A DNA stretch of 36,778 bases from positions 1 to 36,778 of the forward strand of contig JAPKYO010000003.1 in the NCBI GenBank assembly GCA_026394265.1, written 5' to 3'. Shown in pieces: positions 1 through 8,392 of the stretch. Each line of letters begins with the position of its first letter. Within the stretch, counting starts at the first letter, position 1. The translations under genes were made by a program, and so were the position numbers. This DNA is from Candidatus Bathyarchaeota archaeon. GTDB taxonomy: Archaea; Thermoproteota; Bathyarchaeia; TCS64. The notes beneath the pieces were generated by a model, which had not been told where the DNA came from, searched no databases, and was given only the letters and a program-made list of their open reading frames with translations.

Positions 1-1
1 C

Positions 2-229
2 TGCGACATCTACTTCGACAAACGCGGTCGCGTCTACGTAGCCGAGTTGACCCACAGGGTGAGCATCCTGAACAAACGGGGTGAGGTCCTCGCCAGGATC
101 GGTGGCGTGGAGAGCTTCACACCCGGCCAGTTTGTTGCCCCCCACTGCGTCTGGAAGGACAGCCACGGCGCCCTATACGTCGGCGAGGTACTCGAGGGAC
201 AGCGCATCCAGAAGTTCATACCCGTCTAA
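2..229 (+). CDS. NHL-repeat (beta-propeller) protein, C-terminal end only
   Basis: The window opens inside this gene, so only the last 75 codons are visible and the start lies outside. The residues show two propeller-strand repeats of the NHL type: a DIYFDKRGRVYVAE segment followed by VSILNKRGEVLARIGG, then a second blade with DSHGALYVGEV. This alternation of [hydrophobic]-D-x-x-G-x-[IV]-Y-V-A-[DE] and x-x-G-x-x-L-x-x-[IW]-G is what defines NHL/6-bladed propellers. It ends with TAA at 227-229. Such domains bind ligands or proteins, or act as lactonase-like enzymes; which applies here cannot be told from the fragment. The family call is fairly sure, the function unknown. Confidence 0.7.
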   Translation, partial: CDIYFDKRGRVYVAELTHRVSILNKRGEVLARIGGVESFTPGQFVAPHCVWKDSHGALYVGEVLEGQRIQKFIPV

Positions 230-308
230 GGCGCCATCCTAGCTCCCTTGGACCGATCCTTCCCCTTATTCATGTTGTCCGTACCGACCAGATAGGAGGT
301 CACCGCCT

Positions 309-327
309 CGCCGAAGTTCTCTCGGCG
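309..327 (+). promoter_or_regulatory. Hairpin in the leader of the AlaX-type gene
   Basis: A perfect 6-bp inverted repeat, CGCCGA then TCGGCG with a 7-nt loop, ends 36 bp before the GTG start at 364. A GAGG at 296-299 can also pair with CCTC at 306-309, which would compete with this hairpin through base 309. A possible TATA-like CCTTATTC near 264-271 would place both within a leader of roughly 70 nt. Role unproven. Confidence 0.3.
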
Positions 328-363
328 TAAAGCTGATTCGAGGGTTCAGCGATTTACTGTGGC

Positions 364-1071
364 GTGAGCGCCAACAGCGTCCCCCTCTACGCGGATGACA
401 GTCACCTGACCGAGTTCGACGCCACAGTCGTCAGGGCTGGCCCCCGTTTCGTCGTCCTCGACAGGACCGCCTTCTACCCGGACTCGGGCGGGCAACCCAG
501 CGATGTGGGTGTCCTCAGGCACGTAGGGGGTGAGGCGAGGGTGTTGAAGGTGGTGAAGCGGGGGCTGGATATATTCCACTACCTCGACGCCGACCTACCC
601 ATCGGCGCAGCCGTCCACGGCGTCATCGACTGGCCGACCCGTCGCTGGAACATGAGGCGCCACTCCGCCGAGCACCTCATCACCGGCCTCATCGAGGCGC
701 TGGGTGAGCCGCCGAAGGTCTTCAGCGACCTTGAGAAGCTGGAGTACCAGCCCTCGGGGCTGACCGAGGAGCAGATCCGGGGTGTGGGGCGGCGCTTCGA
801 CGAGATAGTCGACGAGGATGCGCCGGTCCGCGTCTACTACGAGGAGAGGGCGAAGATAGACGCCTCCGGCGACCTCCGGAAGATCGGTTTCCTGCAGAAG
901 ATACCCCGGAGCGTGGTCCGCCTGCGCATCGTAGACATCGGCAACTACGCCTCCACGTTCTGCTTCGGCACACACGTGAAGAGCACGGGGGAGATCGGGC
1001 GCCTCGCGGAGCTGCGCCTAGAGGACGGGAAGAAGGGGAAGAAAGTCGTCCACTTCCGGCTGGAGTCCTAG
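364..1071 (+). CDS. alaX: AlaX-type trans-editing alanyl-tRNA deacylase
   Basis: Freestanding homologue of the alanyl-tRNA synthetase editing domain, which hydrolyses mischarged Ser- or Gly-tRNA(Ala) in the cytoplasm. At 235 residues it is the size of the AlaX-M class. It has the N-terminal beta-barrel with the DSGGQPSDVG motif (residues 40-49). The four zinc ligands are visible: His100 and His104 in HSAEH, and Cys200 and His204 in CFGTH. GTG at 364 is the first in-frame start that keeps the whole barrel. The gene stands alone, with a 135-bp leader region upstream that contains a hairpin at 309-327, and ends in TAG. After the TAG the frame runs on to about 1134 but with no family-like sequence, so this is an ordinary stop. 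Family call secure; preference for Ser over Gly is inference. Confidence 0.9.
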   Translation: MSANSVPLYADDSHLTEFDATVVRAGPRFVVLDRTAFYPDSGGQPSDVGVLRHVGGEARVLKVVKRGLDIFHYLDADLPIGAAVHGVIDWPTRRWNMRRHSAEHLITGLIEALGEPPKVFSDLEKLEYQPSGLTEEQIRGVGRRFDEIVDEDAPVRVYYEERAKIDASGDLRKIGFLQKIPRSVVRLRIVDIGNYASTFCFGTHVKSTGEIGRLAELRLEDGKKGKKVVHFRLES

Positions 1072-1137
1072 CTAAATGAGGTGCTCCCTCATCTGGGTTC
1101 CCAGTTACCCTTAATCTTCGTACACGAATTATAAATC

Positions 1138-2121
1138 GTGACATCCCTCTTGGACCCGAAAGACTGGCTTCTCGAGAGTAGCAACCCGGGTGTGAGGTTC
1201 TGGGCCCTCCAGGACCTTGAAGGCAGAAAGCACGACGATCCGGATGTGTTGGAGGCACAGGAACGCGTCATGAACTCCCCGCCGGTCGAGGCGATCCTCG
1301 CCGCGCAGCAGCCCGAGGGCTGGTGGATGGGGGAGCGTGACATGTATCTCCCCAAGTATACCGCGACGACGCACTCCCTCCTCATACTCGCCGAGCTGGG
1401 CGCGAAGAGAACGCAGGCTATTGAGCGGGGCGTTGAGCACATTTTCCTGTTCCAGCGCGACTCGGGCCACTTCTTGATCAACCTCCCGGCCACGGAGAAG
1501 GGGAGGGCGAGTACCGTGAAGGATGGCTGCTGCATCGACGGCAACATCCTCTACTACCTCATCCACTTCGGGTACCTCGACGACCCCCGGACTCGGCGCC
1601 TCCTCGACTTCACCGTCGGCTACCACGACGACGAAAACGCGGGGTGGAAGTGCCGCAGCTACCCCATCGACCCCGCCGCCGTCTTCCCGAGGAACTGCTA
1701 TATGGGGGCAACTAAGATGTTGCGCGCCCTCTCCATGATACCGGCGCAGGAGAGAAGCGGGGAGATAAGAACCCTCATCGGCCGCGAGGTGGAGAACATC
1801 CTAGAGAACGGGGTTTACCGTTACCTGAGGAATCCTGATGGCACGCGTAAGGATAAGGCGGGGTGGAAGAGGTTCGGCTTCCCCCTCTTCTACCAGTCCG
1901 ACGCCCTAGAGATCCTCGACACCCTGACACGCCTCGGCGTCCGCGACGATAGGATGCAGCCCGCTGTGGGCCTCGTGCTCAAGGCGCGGCGACCGGATGG
2001 AAGGTGGCTCCTCGACAACACCTTCAACGGTAAGATGTGGGCCGACGTCGAGGAGAAGGGGAGGCCGTCGAAGTGGATCACGCTTCATGCCCTCCGGTCG
2101 CTCAAGCGCATCGGGCTCTAA
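1138..2121 (+). CDS. Alpha/alpha-toroid protein of the prenyltransferase/squalene-cyclase fold
   Basis: A 327-residue protein built of helical-hairpin repeats resembling the prenyltransferase and squalene-oxidase repeat superfamily. QW-like motifs are seen at residues 58-63 (QPEGWW) and near the C terminus (RRPDGRW, ending in LHALRSLKRIGL). The protein lacks the DxDD acid motif of squalene-hopene cyclases and is half their length, so it is probably not a class II terpene cyclase. A Cys-Cys pair lies in the VKDGCCIDGN stretch. Members of this archaeal/bacterial family are often uncharacterised. GTG at 1138 is preceded closely by an in-frame TAA, so no earlier start is possible. Monocistronic, TAA stop. 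Fold call likely; function unknown. Confidence 0.6.
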   Translation: MTSLLDPKDWLLESSNPGVRFWALQDLEGRKHDDPDVLEAQERVMNSPPVEAILAAQQPEGWWMGERDMYLPKYTATTHSLLILAELGAKRTQAIERGVEHIFLFQRDSGHFLINLPATEKGRASTVKDGCCIDGNILYYLIHFGYLDDPRTRRLLDFTVGYHDDENAGWKCRSYPIDPAAVFPRNCYMGATKMLRALSMIPAQERSGEIRTLIGREVENILENGVYRYLRNPDGTRKDKAGWKRFGFPLFYQSDALEILDTLTRLGVRDDRMQPAVGLVLKARRPDGRWLLDNTFNGKMWADVEEKGRPSKWITLHALRSLKRIGL

Positions 2122-2165
2122 GCCGTTTTGTGCCGGCTATTGAGGAAATTCGGGGGTAGATTAAG

Positions 2166-2172
2166 TTTAAAT
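2166..2172 (+). promoter_or_regulatory. TATA-like box for the MFS transporter at 2216
   Basis: TTTAAAT within AAGTTTAAATCA, an AT island in GC-rich DNA, 44-50 bp before the TTG start. It would put transcription start near 2193 and leave a leader of about 20 nt. Confidence 0.5.
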
Positions 2173-2215
2173 CACGGTAGAGCTTCCCCCTCTCTATCAA
2201 CTCAAGGGCGATGTT

Positions 2216-3442
2216 TTGGCAGCCGAGGCTCGTTCACGGACCGCTGACATCCTCTCGATCTACGTGCCAGCTTTCTTCATCTTCCTCGGCATGGGCATAG
2301 TCTCCCCCATCCTCGCCATCTACGCGGAGACATTCAACGTCACCTACGCCCTCGTCTCCTTCGCCATCTCCATGTACGCCATCGGGCGGTTCCTCGCGGA
2401 CATCCCCGTGGGCATCCTCGCCGACAGATACGGGCGCAAGCCACTCATGATCGGCGGAACGGTGCTGCTGATCATCAGCTCCTTCCTGAACGCGACGGCA
2501 GTCGAGTACTGTCAGTTCCTCGCCTACCGACTTCTAGAGGGGGTAGGAGCCGCGATGTGGATCACGAGCCGCCAAGCACTCCTAGCAGACATCCTCCGCC
2601 CCGAGGAGAGGGGGAGAGTACTCAGCTACTTCAGCTCCTTCATGCTCATAGGCTCCGCCGCTGGTCCAACGGTGGGTGGGCTCGTCGCCAGCACCTGGAG
2701 CATACGCGCCCCATTCTACATCTACACCGTGGTCAGCATCATCAGCCTCATCCTCACCATCATATTCATCAAGGAGACAAACGTCACCCACGCCGTCCAC
2801 AACACCGGCGGCTCAGGGTTCTCCATAGCAGCCGCCAAGAAGATACTGTCGAAGAAGAACTTCATCATGGCCAGCGTCGCCACGTTCACGATGTTCTTCC
2901 TCACCGCTGGTGTTCGTGACATGATCATACCCCTCTACGCGTCCAACGTAGTCGGCCTCGACGAGGCCTCGATCGGGTACATACTCAGCTTCGCGACTGT
3001 CATCAACCTGTTCCTGACCATCCCCATCGGTTACATGATAGACTCTCAGGGGAGAAAATCCGTCATACTGAAGAGCCTCTTCGTCACCTCGGGGGCCTGC
3101 CTAGTATTCTCCTTCACGAACAGCTTCTGGACGATGGCCGCGGCGGCGATCGTGCTCGGTATAGGCACGAGCGGCGCTCAGCAGGCTCCGCAGGCGATGG
3201 CGACCGACGTGACCATCGACGACCCACACGGCCTATCGATGGGCCTCTACAGGGTCTTCGGCGACGTCGGGTTCATCGTGGGTCCCACGATCCTCGGTTT
3301 CCTCGCCGACCGCTTCGGACTCACCGTGCCCTTCTACTTCATGGCGGCGCTCCTCTTCATCAACGGAATCCTCGTGATGAAGATCGCCACGGAGACCTTT
3401 GCGTCGAAGAAGATGAAGCAGAAACAAACACCCCCCGGGTAA
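2216..3442 (+). CDS. Major facilitator superfamily transporter
   Basis: A 408-residue integral membrane protein with about 12 predicted membrane segments, the normal MFS length. The loop between helices 2 and 3 has the MFS signature GILADRYGRKP (G-x-x-x-D-R-x-G-R-K), and the equivalent loop of the second half has GYMIDSQGRKS. It is therefore a proton-coupled or facilitative transporter of a small solute, most like drug/sugar exporters of the family; the substrate cannot be read from sequence. The TTG at 2216 begins with a short polar N terminus before helix 1, and the nearby ATG at 2211 is out of frame. It is flanked by unrelated genes with its own TATA-like box, so it is probably monocistronic. 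TAA stop. Confidence 0.85.
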   Translation: MAAEARSRTADILSIYVPAFFIFLGMGIVSPILAIYAETFNVTYALVSFAISMYAIGRFLADIPVGILADRYGRKPLMIGGTVLLIISSFLNATAVEYCQFLAYRLLEGVGAAMWITSRQALLADILRPEERGRVLSYFSSFMLIGSAAGPTVGGLVASTWSIRAPFYIYTVVSIISLILTIIFIKETNVTHAVHNTGGSGFSIAAAKKILSKKNFIMASVATFTMFFLTAGVRDMIIPLYASNVVGLDEASIGYILSFATVINLFLTIPIGYMIDSQGRKSVILKSLFVTSGACLVFSFTNSFWTMAAAAIVLGIGTSGAQQAPQAMATDVTIDDPHGLSMGLYRVFGDVGFIVGPTILGFLADRFGLTVPFYFMAALLFINGILVMKIATETFASKKMKQKQTPPG

Positions 3443-3500
3443 TCGGCTAACTATTTAGAATATATTCAATAACCTTTTAGGGTTAGCTTCTTCAACTTCA

Positions 3501-4070
3501 ATGGGAAGAAAAATGGACATATTCACGATAGGGATAATCGGGGTTATAGCGGTTGTCGCCCTGATACTCATAGGGCTCTACTTCTCGTACTACAACAGGA
3601 TCAGGCAGTACGAGAACCAGATCGATGAGGCCTGGAGCCAGATCGACGTCCAGCTGAAGAAGCGGTACGATCTGGTCCCGAACCTCGTTGAGACCGTCAA
3701 GGGATACGCGACTCATGAGAAGGAGATCTTCGAGAAGGTCGCCATGGCACGTGCCGGCATGATCAGCGGCTCACCACAGGAGAGGATGGAGGCGAGCAAT
3801 ATGCTGACCTCGACGCTTCGCCAGCTCTTCGCCGTGGCGGAGGCCTACCCGCTACTAAAGGCGAACGAGAACTTCAAGCTACTGCAGGAGCAGCTACAGG
3901 GCATCGAGGACAAGATCGCCTACGCGCGCCAGTTCTTCAACACCAGCGTGCTGAACTTCAACAACCTGATCACGACTATCCCCGGCGCATGGTTCGCGGG
4001 CGGCCGTAGCAAGCGGGAGTTCCTCACCATACCCGAGGGCGAGAGGCAGGTACCGAAGGTACAGTTCTAA
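3501..4070 (+). CDS. LemA family protein
   Basis: A 189-residue LemA-family protein: one N-terminal membrane helix (about residues 7-27) followed by a long helical-bundle domain outside the membrane. The family signature at the start of the bundle is clear, with YYNRIRQYENQIDEAWSQID and then KKRYDLVPNLVETVKGYA. Function is poorly known; LemA proteins are commonly paired with HtpX-type membrane proteases. That holds here: the stop TAA (4068-4070) overlaps the ATG of the HtpX gene by one base (TAATG), so the two are translationally coupled. A second in-frame ATG at 3513 would also keep the helix. An AT-rich stretch at 3449-3480 (CTATTTAGAATATATTC) is the likely promoter. Confidence 0.88.
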   Translation: MGRKMDIFTIGIIGVIAVVALILIGLYFSYYNRIRQYENQIDEAWSQIDVQLKKRYDLVPNLVETVKGYATHEKEIFEKVAMARAGMISGSPQERMEASNMLTSTLRQLFAVAEAYPLLKANENFKLLQEQLQGIEDKIAYARQFFNTSVLNFNNLITTIPGAWFAGGRSKREFLTIPEGERQVPKVQF

Positions 4071-4981
4071 TGGAGCAGCGGCGAACATTCTACGACGAGC
4101 AGAGGCGGAACAGGAGGGACAGCCTCCTCCTAGCGATAGTGGTATCGCTGGTCCTCTTCGGGCTCGTCTACTCCTTCGCCTACATCTTTGCGCCGGAGGC
4201 GCTCATATTCGTCCTCCCCTTTAGCCTCATACTCATCTTCGTCTACACCTGGGGCAGTTACCAGTACGGGGACCAGATAGTCCTCTCGTCGACGCACGCT
4301 CGACCGGCTGAGGGGAACGAGTTCATCTACCTCAACAACGTGGCGGAGGGCTTGGCAATCGCCGCCGGGATACCCCCTCCGAAGGTCTACGTCATCGACG
4401 ACCCGGAGATCAACGCCTTCGCCACGGGGAAGGACCCGCAGCACGCCAGCATTGCCGTGACGACCGGGGCGCTCCAGAAGCTCAACAGGGAGGAGCTGGA
4501 GGGCGTAGTCGCCCACGAACTCAGCCACGTGAGGAACCGCGACGTCGAGTTCATGACATACATCGCCGTCCTCGTCGGCCTCGTCTCGATACTCAGCCAC
4601 ATAATCTTGAGGTGGGCGTGGTACGCGCCGAGGAGTCGGGGGCGTGGTAGGGACCGCGGGGGCTCTGGCATCGAGGTGGTCGTGCTTGTACTTGGCCTCG
4701 TCTTGGCCATCCTCGCCCCCATCGCCGTCGCTCTCATCCAGTTCGCGATAAACCGGAGGAGGGAGTTCATGGCGGACGCCAGCGGCGCCGAGTTGACCCG
4801 CTACCCCGAGGGCTTGGCATCTGCGCTCGAGAAGATAAAGAACAACAACCCGGGCAAGATGAAGGTCGACGAGGCGGTCAGCCCCCTCTTCATAAGCGAC
4901 CCGAACAAGAGCGCACTCGACAACCTCTTCGCGACGCATCCCCCACTCGAGGAGCGAATAAAGCGGCTGCGCCAGATGTAG
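4070..4981 (+). CDS. htpX: HtpX-like M48 membrane zinc metalloprotease
   Basis: A 303-residue HtpX-type peptidase that degrades damaged or misfolded membrane proteins. The zinc site is complete: HELSH at residues 149-153 (ligands His149 and His153, catalytic Glu150) and the third ligand Glu232 in RREFMADASGA. Membrane segments lie near residues 18-38, 43-61, 165-182 and 203-225. An Arg/Gly-rich loop (about residues 187-199) lies between helices 3 and 4. Its ATG overlaps the LemA stop by one base, so this is the second gene of a lemA-htpX operon. It ends in TAG. Family call secure; substrates unknown. Confidence 0.92.
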   Translation: MEQRRTFYDEQRRNRRDSLLLAIVVSLVLFGLVYSFAYIFAPEALIFVLPFSLILIFVYTWGSYQYGDQIVLSSTHARPAEGNEFIYLNNVAEGLAIAAGIPPPKVYVIDDPEINAFATGKDPQHASIAVTTGALQKLNREELEGVVAHELSHVRNRDVEFMTYIAVLVGLVSILSHIILRWAWYAPRSRGRGRDRGGSGIEVVVLVLGLVLAILAPIAVALIQFAINRRREFMADASGAELTRYPEGLASALEKIKNNNPGKMKVDEAVSPLFISDPNKSALDNLFATHPPLEERIKRLRQM

Positions 4982-4987
4982 TCGCAC

Positions 4988-4995
4988 AACTTTTA
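4988..4995 (+). promoter_or_regulatory. TATA-like box for the ThDP enzyme gene
   Basis: CTTTTACA just after the htpX stop, 18-25 bp before TTG 5013. It fits a leaderless or near-leaderless transcript starting at TTG 5013, or at the in-frame TTG at 5031. Confidence 0.4.
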
Positions 4996-5012
4996 CACCC
5001 CAGCGCCCATCT

Positions 5013-6680
5013 TTGACCCAGTGTTCTGTTTTGGTCAAGGCTGTGAATGGGTTGGTAAAGCTCCTCCGCGAGGAGGGCACTGATTGGGTCTGCACTTTCC
5101 CGACGAACATCTTCGTGAACGCATGCGGCGAGGAGGGTATGCCCCTCATCATGGTCAGGACGGAGAGGTTCGCCGTGGCCGTCGCCGACGCGTACGGCAG
5201 GGCGACGAGTGGGAAGAAGATCGGGGTCTCCGCCGTGATGGGCGGGTTGAACGCGGCGGGGACCGAGATGGCGTACGGCGCCCTCGCGCAGGCGTACGAG
5301 GACTCTTCGCCGCTACTCTGCCTGACGGATGGTGTCCCTAACGAGGCCACCGCGAGGGAGAGGTTCAACATCGAGGACGGTTTCCGCGGCGTCACCAAGT
5401 GGAGCGGCTACATCACCCAGGGGAGGCGCGTCCCAGAGTTCGTCCGCCGCGCCTACACGCAGCTACGAAGCGGGCGCCCAAGCCCCGTCATGCTACAGCT
5501 ACCACGCGGCCTCGCAGACTACGACCCCGCCGAGCACCCATACACGCCCGTGAAGGGCTGGAGGCCCTCGGGCGACCCGGCGGACGTCGAGAAGGCCGTC
5601 CGGGCGCTGCTCCACGCTAAGAACCCGATGATCTACGCGGGGCAGGGCGTATTTTTCGGCGACGCCTGCGCCGAGCTGAAGCAGTTCGCGGAGTTGACGG
5701 GGACGCCGGTGCTCACGACACTCATGGGGAAGAGCTGCTTCCCCGAGAACCACCCGCTGAGCCTTGGTGTACGCGACGTGCCCGCGGAGAGGTGGCTCAA
5801 GGGATCGGACCTCGTCCTCGCCATAGGGGCGAGCCTCGGTACGACGAGCTTCGGCCACGAGGTCCCAACGAAGGGCAAGACGATCATACAGTGCACCATC
5901 GACGAGCAGGACCTCAACAGGGCGACTCGGACGGATCACGCCGTCGTCGGCGACGCCAAGCTCGTGCTTAGGCAGATGATCGCCGAGGTGGAGAAGCAGG
6001 GGGCGAAGCCCAGGAGGGGCGTCGAGGCGGAGATAGCCTCCGCCCAAGAGGAGAAGATGAAGAAGTACCGCCCCCTCATGGAGTCGGGGGAGACCCCCGT
6101 CAACCCCTACAGGGTCTACGCCGAGATCATCGCCGCCCTCGACCCCCTGAACAGCGTCGTCACCCACGAGTCGGGCAATACGCGCGACCAGTTGACCACC
6201 GTCTACGACGCCGTGGTGGAGCACGGCTTTATGGCGTGGGGCAACGTCTCGACGCTGGGCTTCGGCCTCGCCGCGGCGATGGGTGCGAAGCTCGCATACC
6301 CGAAGAGGCAGGTGGTAAGCGTCACGGGCGACGCGGGGGTAAGCTACCAGATGGGTGACTACGAGGCACTAGTCAGGCACGGGATGGGCATCACGATCGT
6401 CCACGTAAACAATGGGGGCTTCAGCGGCTACGGCCCCGGATTCTGGGGAGGCGGCCACACGCCCTTCGCCTGTGAGGTGACGAAGTCGGACGTTTACCAG
6501 ACGGCGAAGATGGCGGAGGCCCTCGGTATGCACGCGGTCAGGGTCGAGGACCCGGACGAGGTCGGTCCTGCCCTCAAGGCGGCGCTGAAGGAGAACAAGA
6601 AGGGGCGCCCCGCCTTCATAGAGGTCATCTGCAGCCGCCACCCCGTCTACGGTGGCTGGGTCAGGCCCCCAGCCCGCTAG
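5013..6680 (+). CDS. Thiamine-diphosphate-dependent enzyme (acetolactate synthase/decarboxylase-like)
   Basis: A 555-residue enzyme with the three-domain plan of the pyruvate oxidase/acetolactate synthase group. The N-terminal PYR domain carries the activating Glu in RTERFAVAVADAYGR, the centre is a Rossmann-like domain, and the C-terminal PP domain holds the ThDP/Mg motif. That motif, about residues 438-466, begins GDAGVSYQ and ends in HVNN; the usual GDG is GDA here, a variant seen in the superfamily. It likely makes or cleaves a C-C bond next to a keto group (decarboxylase, carboligase or lyase), but the substrate is open. There is no small regulatory subunit nearby, which argues against housekeeping acetolactate synthase. 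The TTG start at 5013 is provisional (TTG 5031 and GTG 5043 are in frame). Ends in TAG, 46 bp before the M20 gene. Confidence 0.82.
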   Translation: MTQCSVLVKAVNGLVKLLREEGTDWVCTFPTNIFVNACGEEGMPLIMVRTERFAVAVADAYGRATSGKKIGVSAVMGGLNAAGTEMAYGALAQAYEDSSPLLCLTDGVPNEATARERFNIEDGFRGVTKWSGYITQGRRVPEFVRRAYTQLRSGRPSPVMLQLPRGLADYDPAEHPYTPVKGWRPSGDPADVEKAVRALLHAKNPMIYAGQGVFFGDACAELKQFAELTGTPVLTTLMGKSCFPENHPLSLGVRDVPAERWLKGSDLVLAIGASLGTTSFGHEVPTKGKTIIQCTIDEQDLNRATRTDHAVVGDAKLVLRQMIAEVEKQGAKPRRGVEAEIASAQEEKMKKYRPLMESGETPVNPYRVYAEIIAALDPLNSVVTHESGNTRDQLTTVYDAVVEHGFMAWGNVSTLGFGLAAAMGAKLAYPKRQVVSVTGDAGVSYQMGDYEALVRHGMGITIVHVNNGGFSGYGPGFWGGGHTPFACEVTKSDVYQTAKMAEALGMHAVRVEDPDEVGPALKAALKENKKGRPAFIEVICSRHPVYGGWVRPPAR

Positions 6681-6695
6681 GCGGCATCCCCCACT

Positions 6696-6702
6696 CTTTT
6701 AA
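6696..6702 (+). promoter_or_regulatory. TATA-like box for the M20 peptidase gene
   Basis: CTTTTAA, 25-31 bp before ATG 6727; the spacing fits a leaderless transcript starting at the ATG. Confidence 0.55.
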
Positions 6703-6726
6703 CCCGACGATGGATTCTTTCTACCC

Positions 6727-7896
6727 ATGTTCAAGTCCCGCGTAGACGAGAAGGCGGCCACGGAGCTGCTCAAGGAGCTTGTGAAGATCGACTCGGTCAA
6801 CCCGGCGCTCGTGCCCGGCGCGAAGGGGGAGGAGGAGATCGCCGAGTACGTCGCCAACTGGCTGAAGGGCCTCGGCCTCAAGGCCAAGGTCGACAAAATC
6901 GAGGCGAAGCGGTGCAACGCCGTCGGCACCCTCAAGGGAGCCGGGGGCGGCAAGAGCCTGATGCTAAACGGCCACATCGACACCGTCGGCTACGACTACA
7001 TGACCATCGACCCACTCAAGCCGGTGATCAAGGACGGGAGGATGTACGGGCGCGGCACCTTCGACATGAAGGGCGGCCTCGTCGCAAGCCTCTCCGCGCT
7101 GAAGGCGGTCGTCGACTCCGGCACCAAACTCAAGGGTGATGTTGTTGTTGCCGCCGTCTGCGACGAGGAGTTCGCCAGCATCGGCACCGAGAGGGTTATG
7201 GAGAAGACGCGGGTCGACGCGGCGATCGTCGGCGAGCCGAGTGCCCTGCAGATCGAGAGGTGCCACAAGGGCTTCGCGTGGATAGACGTCGAGACGAAGG
7301 GCCTCGCCGCGCACGGGAGCATGTGGGAGACCGGCGTGGACGCCATCGCCGAGATGGGCAAGGTCCTCGCCGGCCTCGACACCGTCGGCGCCAAGCTGCA
7401 GAAGAGGCGGCATCCCGTCCTCGGACCCGCCAGCGTCCACGCCGGCACGATAAAGGGCGGCCTAGAGCTCAGCACCTACCCCGATAAGTGCCTGCTCCAG
7501 ATAGAGAGGCGCACAATCCCGGGGGAGGAGCGGAAGGACGTCGAGGCGGAGATGGAGGCGCTCCTCAAGGGCATCGCGGAGAAGGACCCCAAGTTCAAGG
7601 CGAGCTACGAGATCACCTTCTACCGTGGCCCGATGGACGTCCCGGAGACCGCGGACATCTGCCAGACAATCGTCGCCTGCAGCAAGGAGGCGATAAAGCT
7701 CACTCCCGCCTTCATAGGTGGCTCCGGGTGGATGGACACTCAGATCATGTGGGAGAAGGGCATCCCCGCCGTCGCCTACGGCCCATCCGGCGAGGGCGCA
7801 CACGCAGCGGTCGAGTGGGTCGACCTCGACACCGTGATGGAGGCTGCGAAGGTGCAGGAGCTCGTCCTACGCCGCTTCTGTGGCGTCGAGGAGTAG
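6727..7896 (+). CDS. M20 family metallopeptidase/deacylase (ArgE/DapE/ACY1 type)
   Basis: A 389-residue cytoplasmic di-zinc amidohydrolase. The metal ligands and catalytic acids are in order: His83 and Asp85 in NGHIDTVG, Asp113 in RGTFDMKGG, the Glu147-Glu148 pair in CDEEFASIG, Glu170 in VGEPSA, and His359 in GEGAHAAVEW. The lid (dimerisation) domain sits between about residues 180 and 290. The family removes acyl or succinyl groups from amino acids or cleaves short peptides; the substrate here is not determinable. A good TATA-like box at 6696-6702 supports the ATG at 6727 as a leaderless start. TAG stop. It follows the ThDP enzyme on the same strand but has its own promoter signal. Confidence 0.88.
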   Translation: MFKSRVDEKAATELLKELVKIDSVNPALVPGAKGEEEIAEYVANWLKGLGLKAKVDKIEAKRCNAVGTLKGAGGGKSLMLNGHIDTVGYDYMTIDPLKPVIKDGRMYGRGTFDMKGGLVASLSALKAVVDSGTKLKGDVVVAAVCDEEFASIGTERVMEKTRVDAAIVGEPSALQIERCHKGFAWIDVETKGLAAHGSMWETGVDAIAEMGKVLAGLDTVGAKLQKRRHPVLGPASVHAGTIKGGLELSTYPDKCLLQIERRTIPGEERKDVEAEMEALLKGIAEKDPKFKASYEITFYRGPMDVPETADICQTIVACSKEAIKLTPAFIGGSGWMDTQIMWEKGIPAVAYGPSGEGAHAAVEWVDLDTVMEAAKVQELVLRRFCGVEE

Positions 7897-7984
7897 CCGC
7901 GATTCTTCACTTTCTACTAATTTCTCACACGATGACCCTGTTTGGGGATAACATAAATGAGTAAGCATCATTCAGCATGCATTG

Positions 7985-8392
7985 ATGACGAGGCTCACCG
8001 TGGTCGACGCCGACAGGTGCGTCGGTTGCCAGCTCTGCATGTTTGCCTGTAACAGGCGCTTCGGCGAGGGAGGCCTAGCCAAGTCGGCGATCCGGGTGCG
8101 TTCCGCGGGGGGCTTCGAGAGGGGGTTCGTGGTTGTTGCGTGCAGGGCGTGCCCGGACCCGCCGTGCATGAAGGTGTGCCCGGTCGACGCGTTGGAGCCA
8201 CGCAAGGGGGGCGGCGTCATACTCAAGGCGGGCAAGTGCATAGGCTGCCACCGCTGCGTCGACGCGTGCCCGATGCACGCCATATTCTGGGACGACGAGG
8301 CTAACAAGCCCGACATCTGCGTCCACTGCGGCTACTGCGTCAACTACTGCCCGCACGAGGTGCTGGCGATGAAGGAGGCCGAGCAGGTTTGA
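7985..8392 (+). CDS. Polyferredoxin with four 4Fe-4S clusters, electron partner of the AOR
   Basis: A 135-residue iron-sulphur protein resembling the B subunits of DMSO-reductase-type and hydrogenase complexes. It has sixteen cysteines in four groups: CVGCQLCMFAC, CRACPDPPCMKVC, CIGCHRCVDAC and CVHCGYCVNYC, each with the C-x2-C-x2/3-C-x3-C pattern (the second with C-x2-C-x4-C-x3-C), enough for four cubanes. It should pass electrons from the adjacent tungsten oxidoreductase. ATG 7985 is chosen over the TTG just before it because a TATA-like ATAAATG sits about 25 bp upstream. The stop TGA overlaps the TTG start of the AOR gene by four bases (TTGA), so the two are translationally coupled. Confidence 0.88.
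   Translation: MTRLTVVDADRCVGCQLCMFACNRRFGEGGLAKSAIRVRSAGGFERGFVVVACRACPDPPCMKVCPVDALEPRKGGGVILKAGKCIGCHRCVDACPMHAIFWDDEANKPDICVHCGYCVNYCPHEVLAMKEAEQV

Noticed and set aside
4130..5398. Long minus-strand open frame of 422 codons
   Set aside because: It lies opposite htpX and the ThDP enzyme gene. Its translation is low-complexity Arg/Asp/Val/Glu-rich and matches nothing; GC-rich coding DNA gives such antisense shadows.
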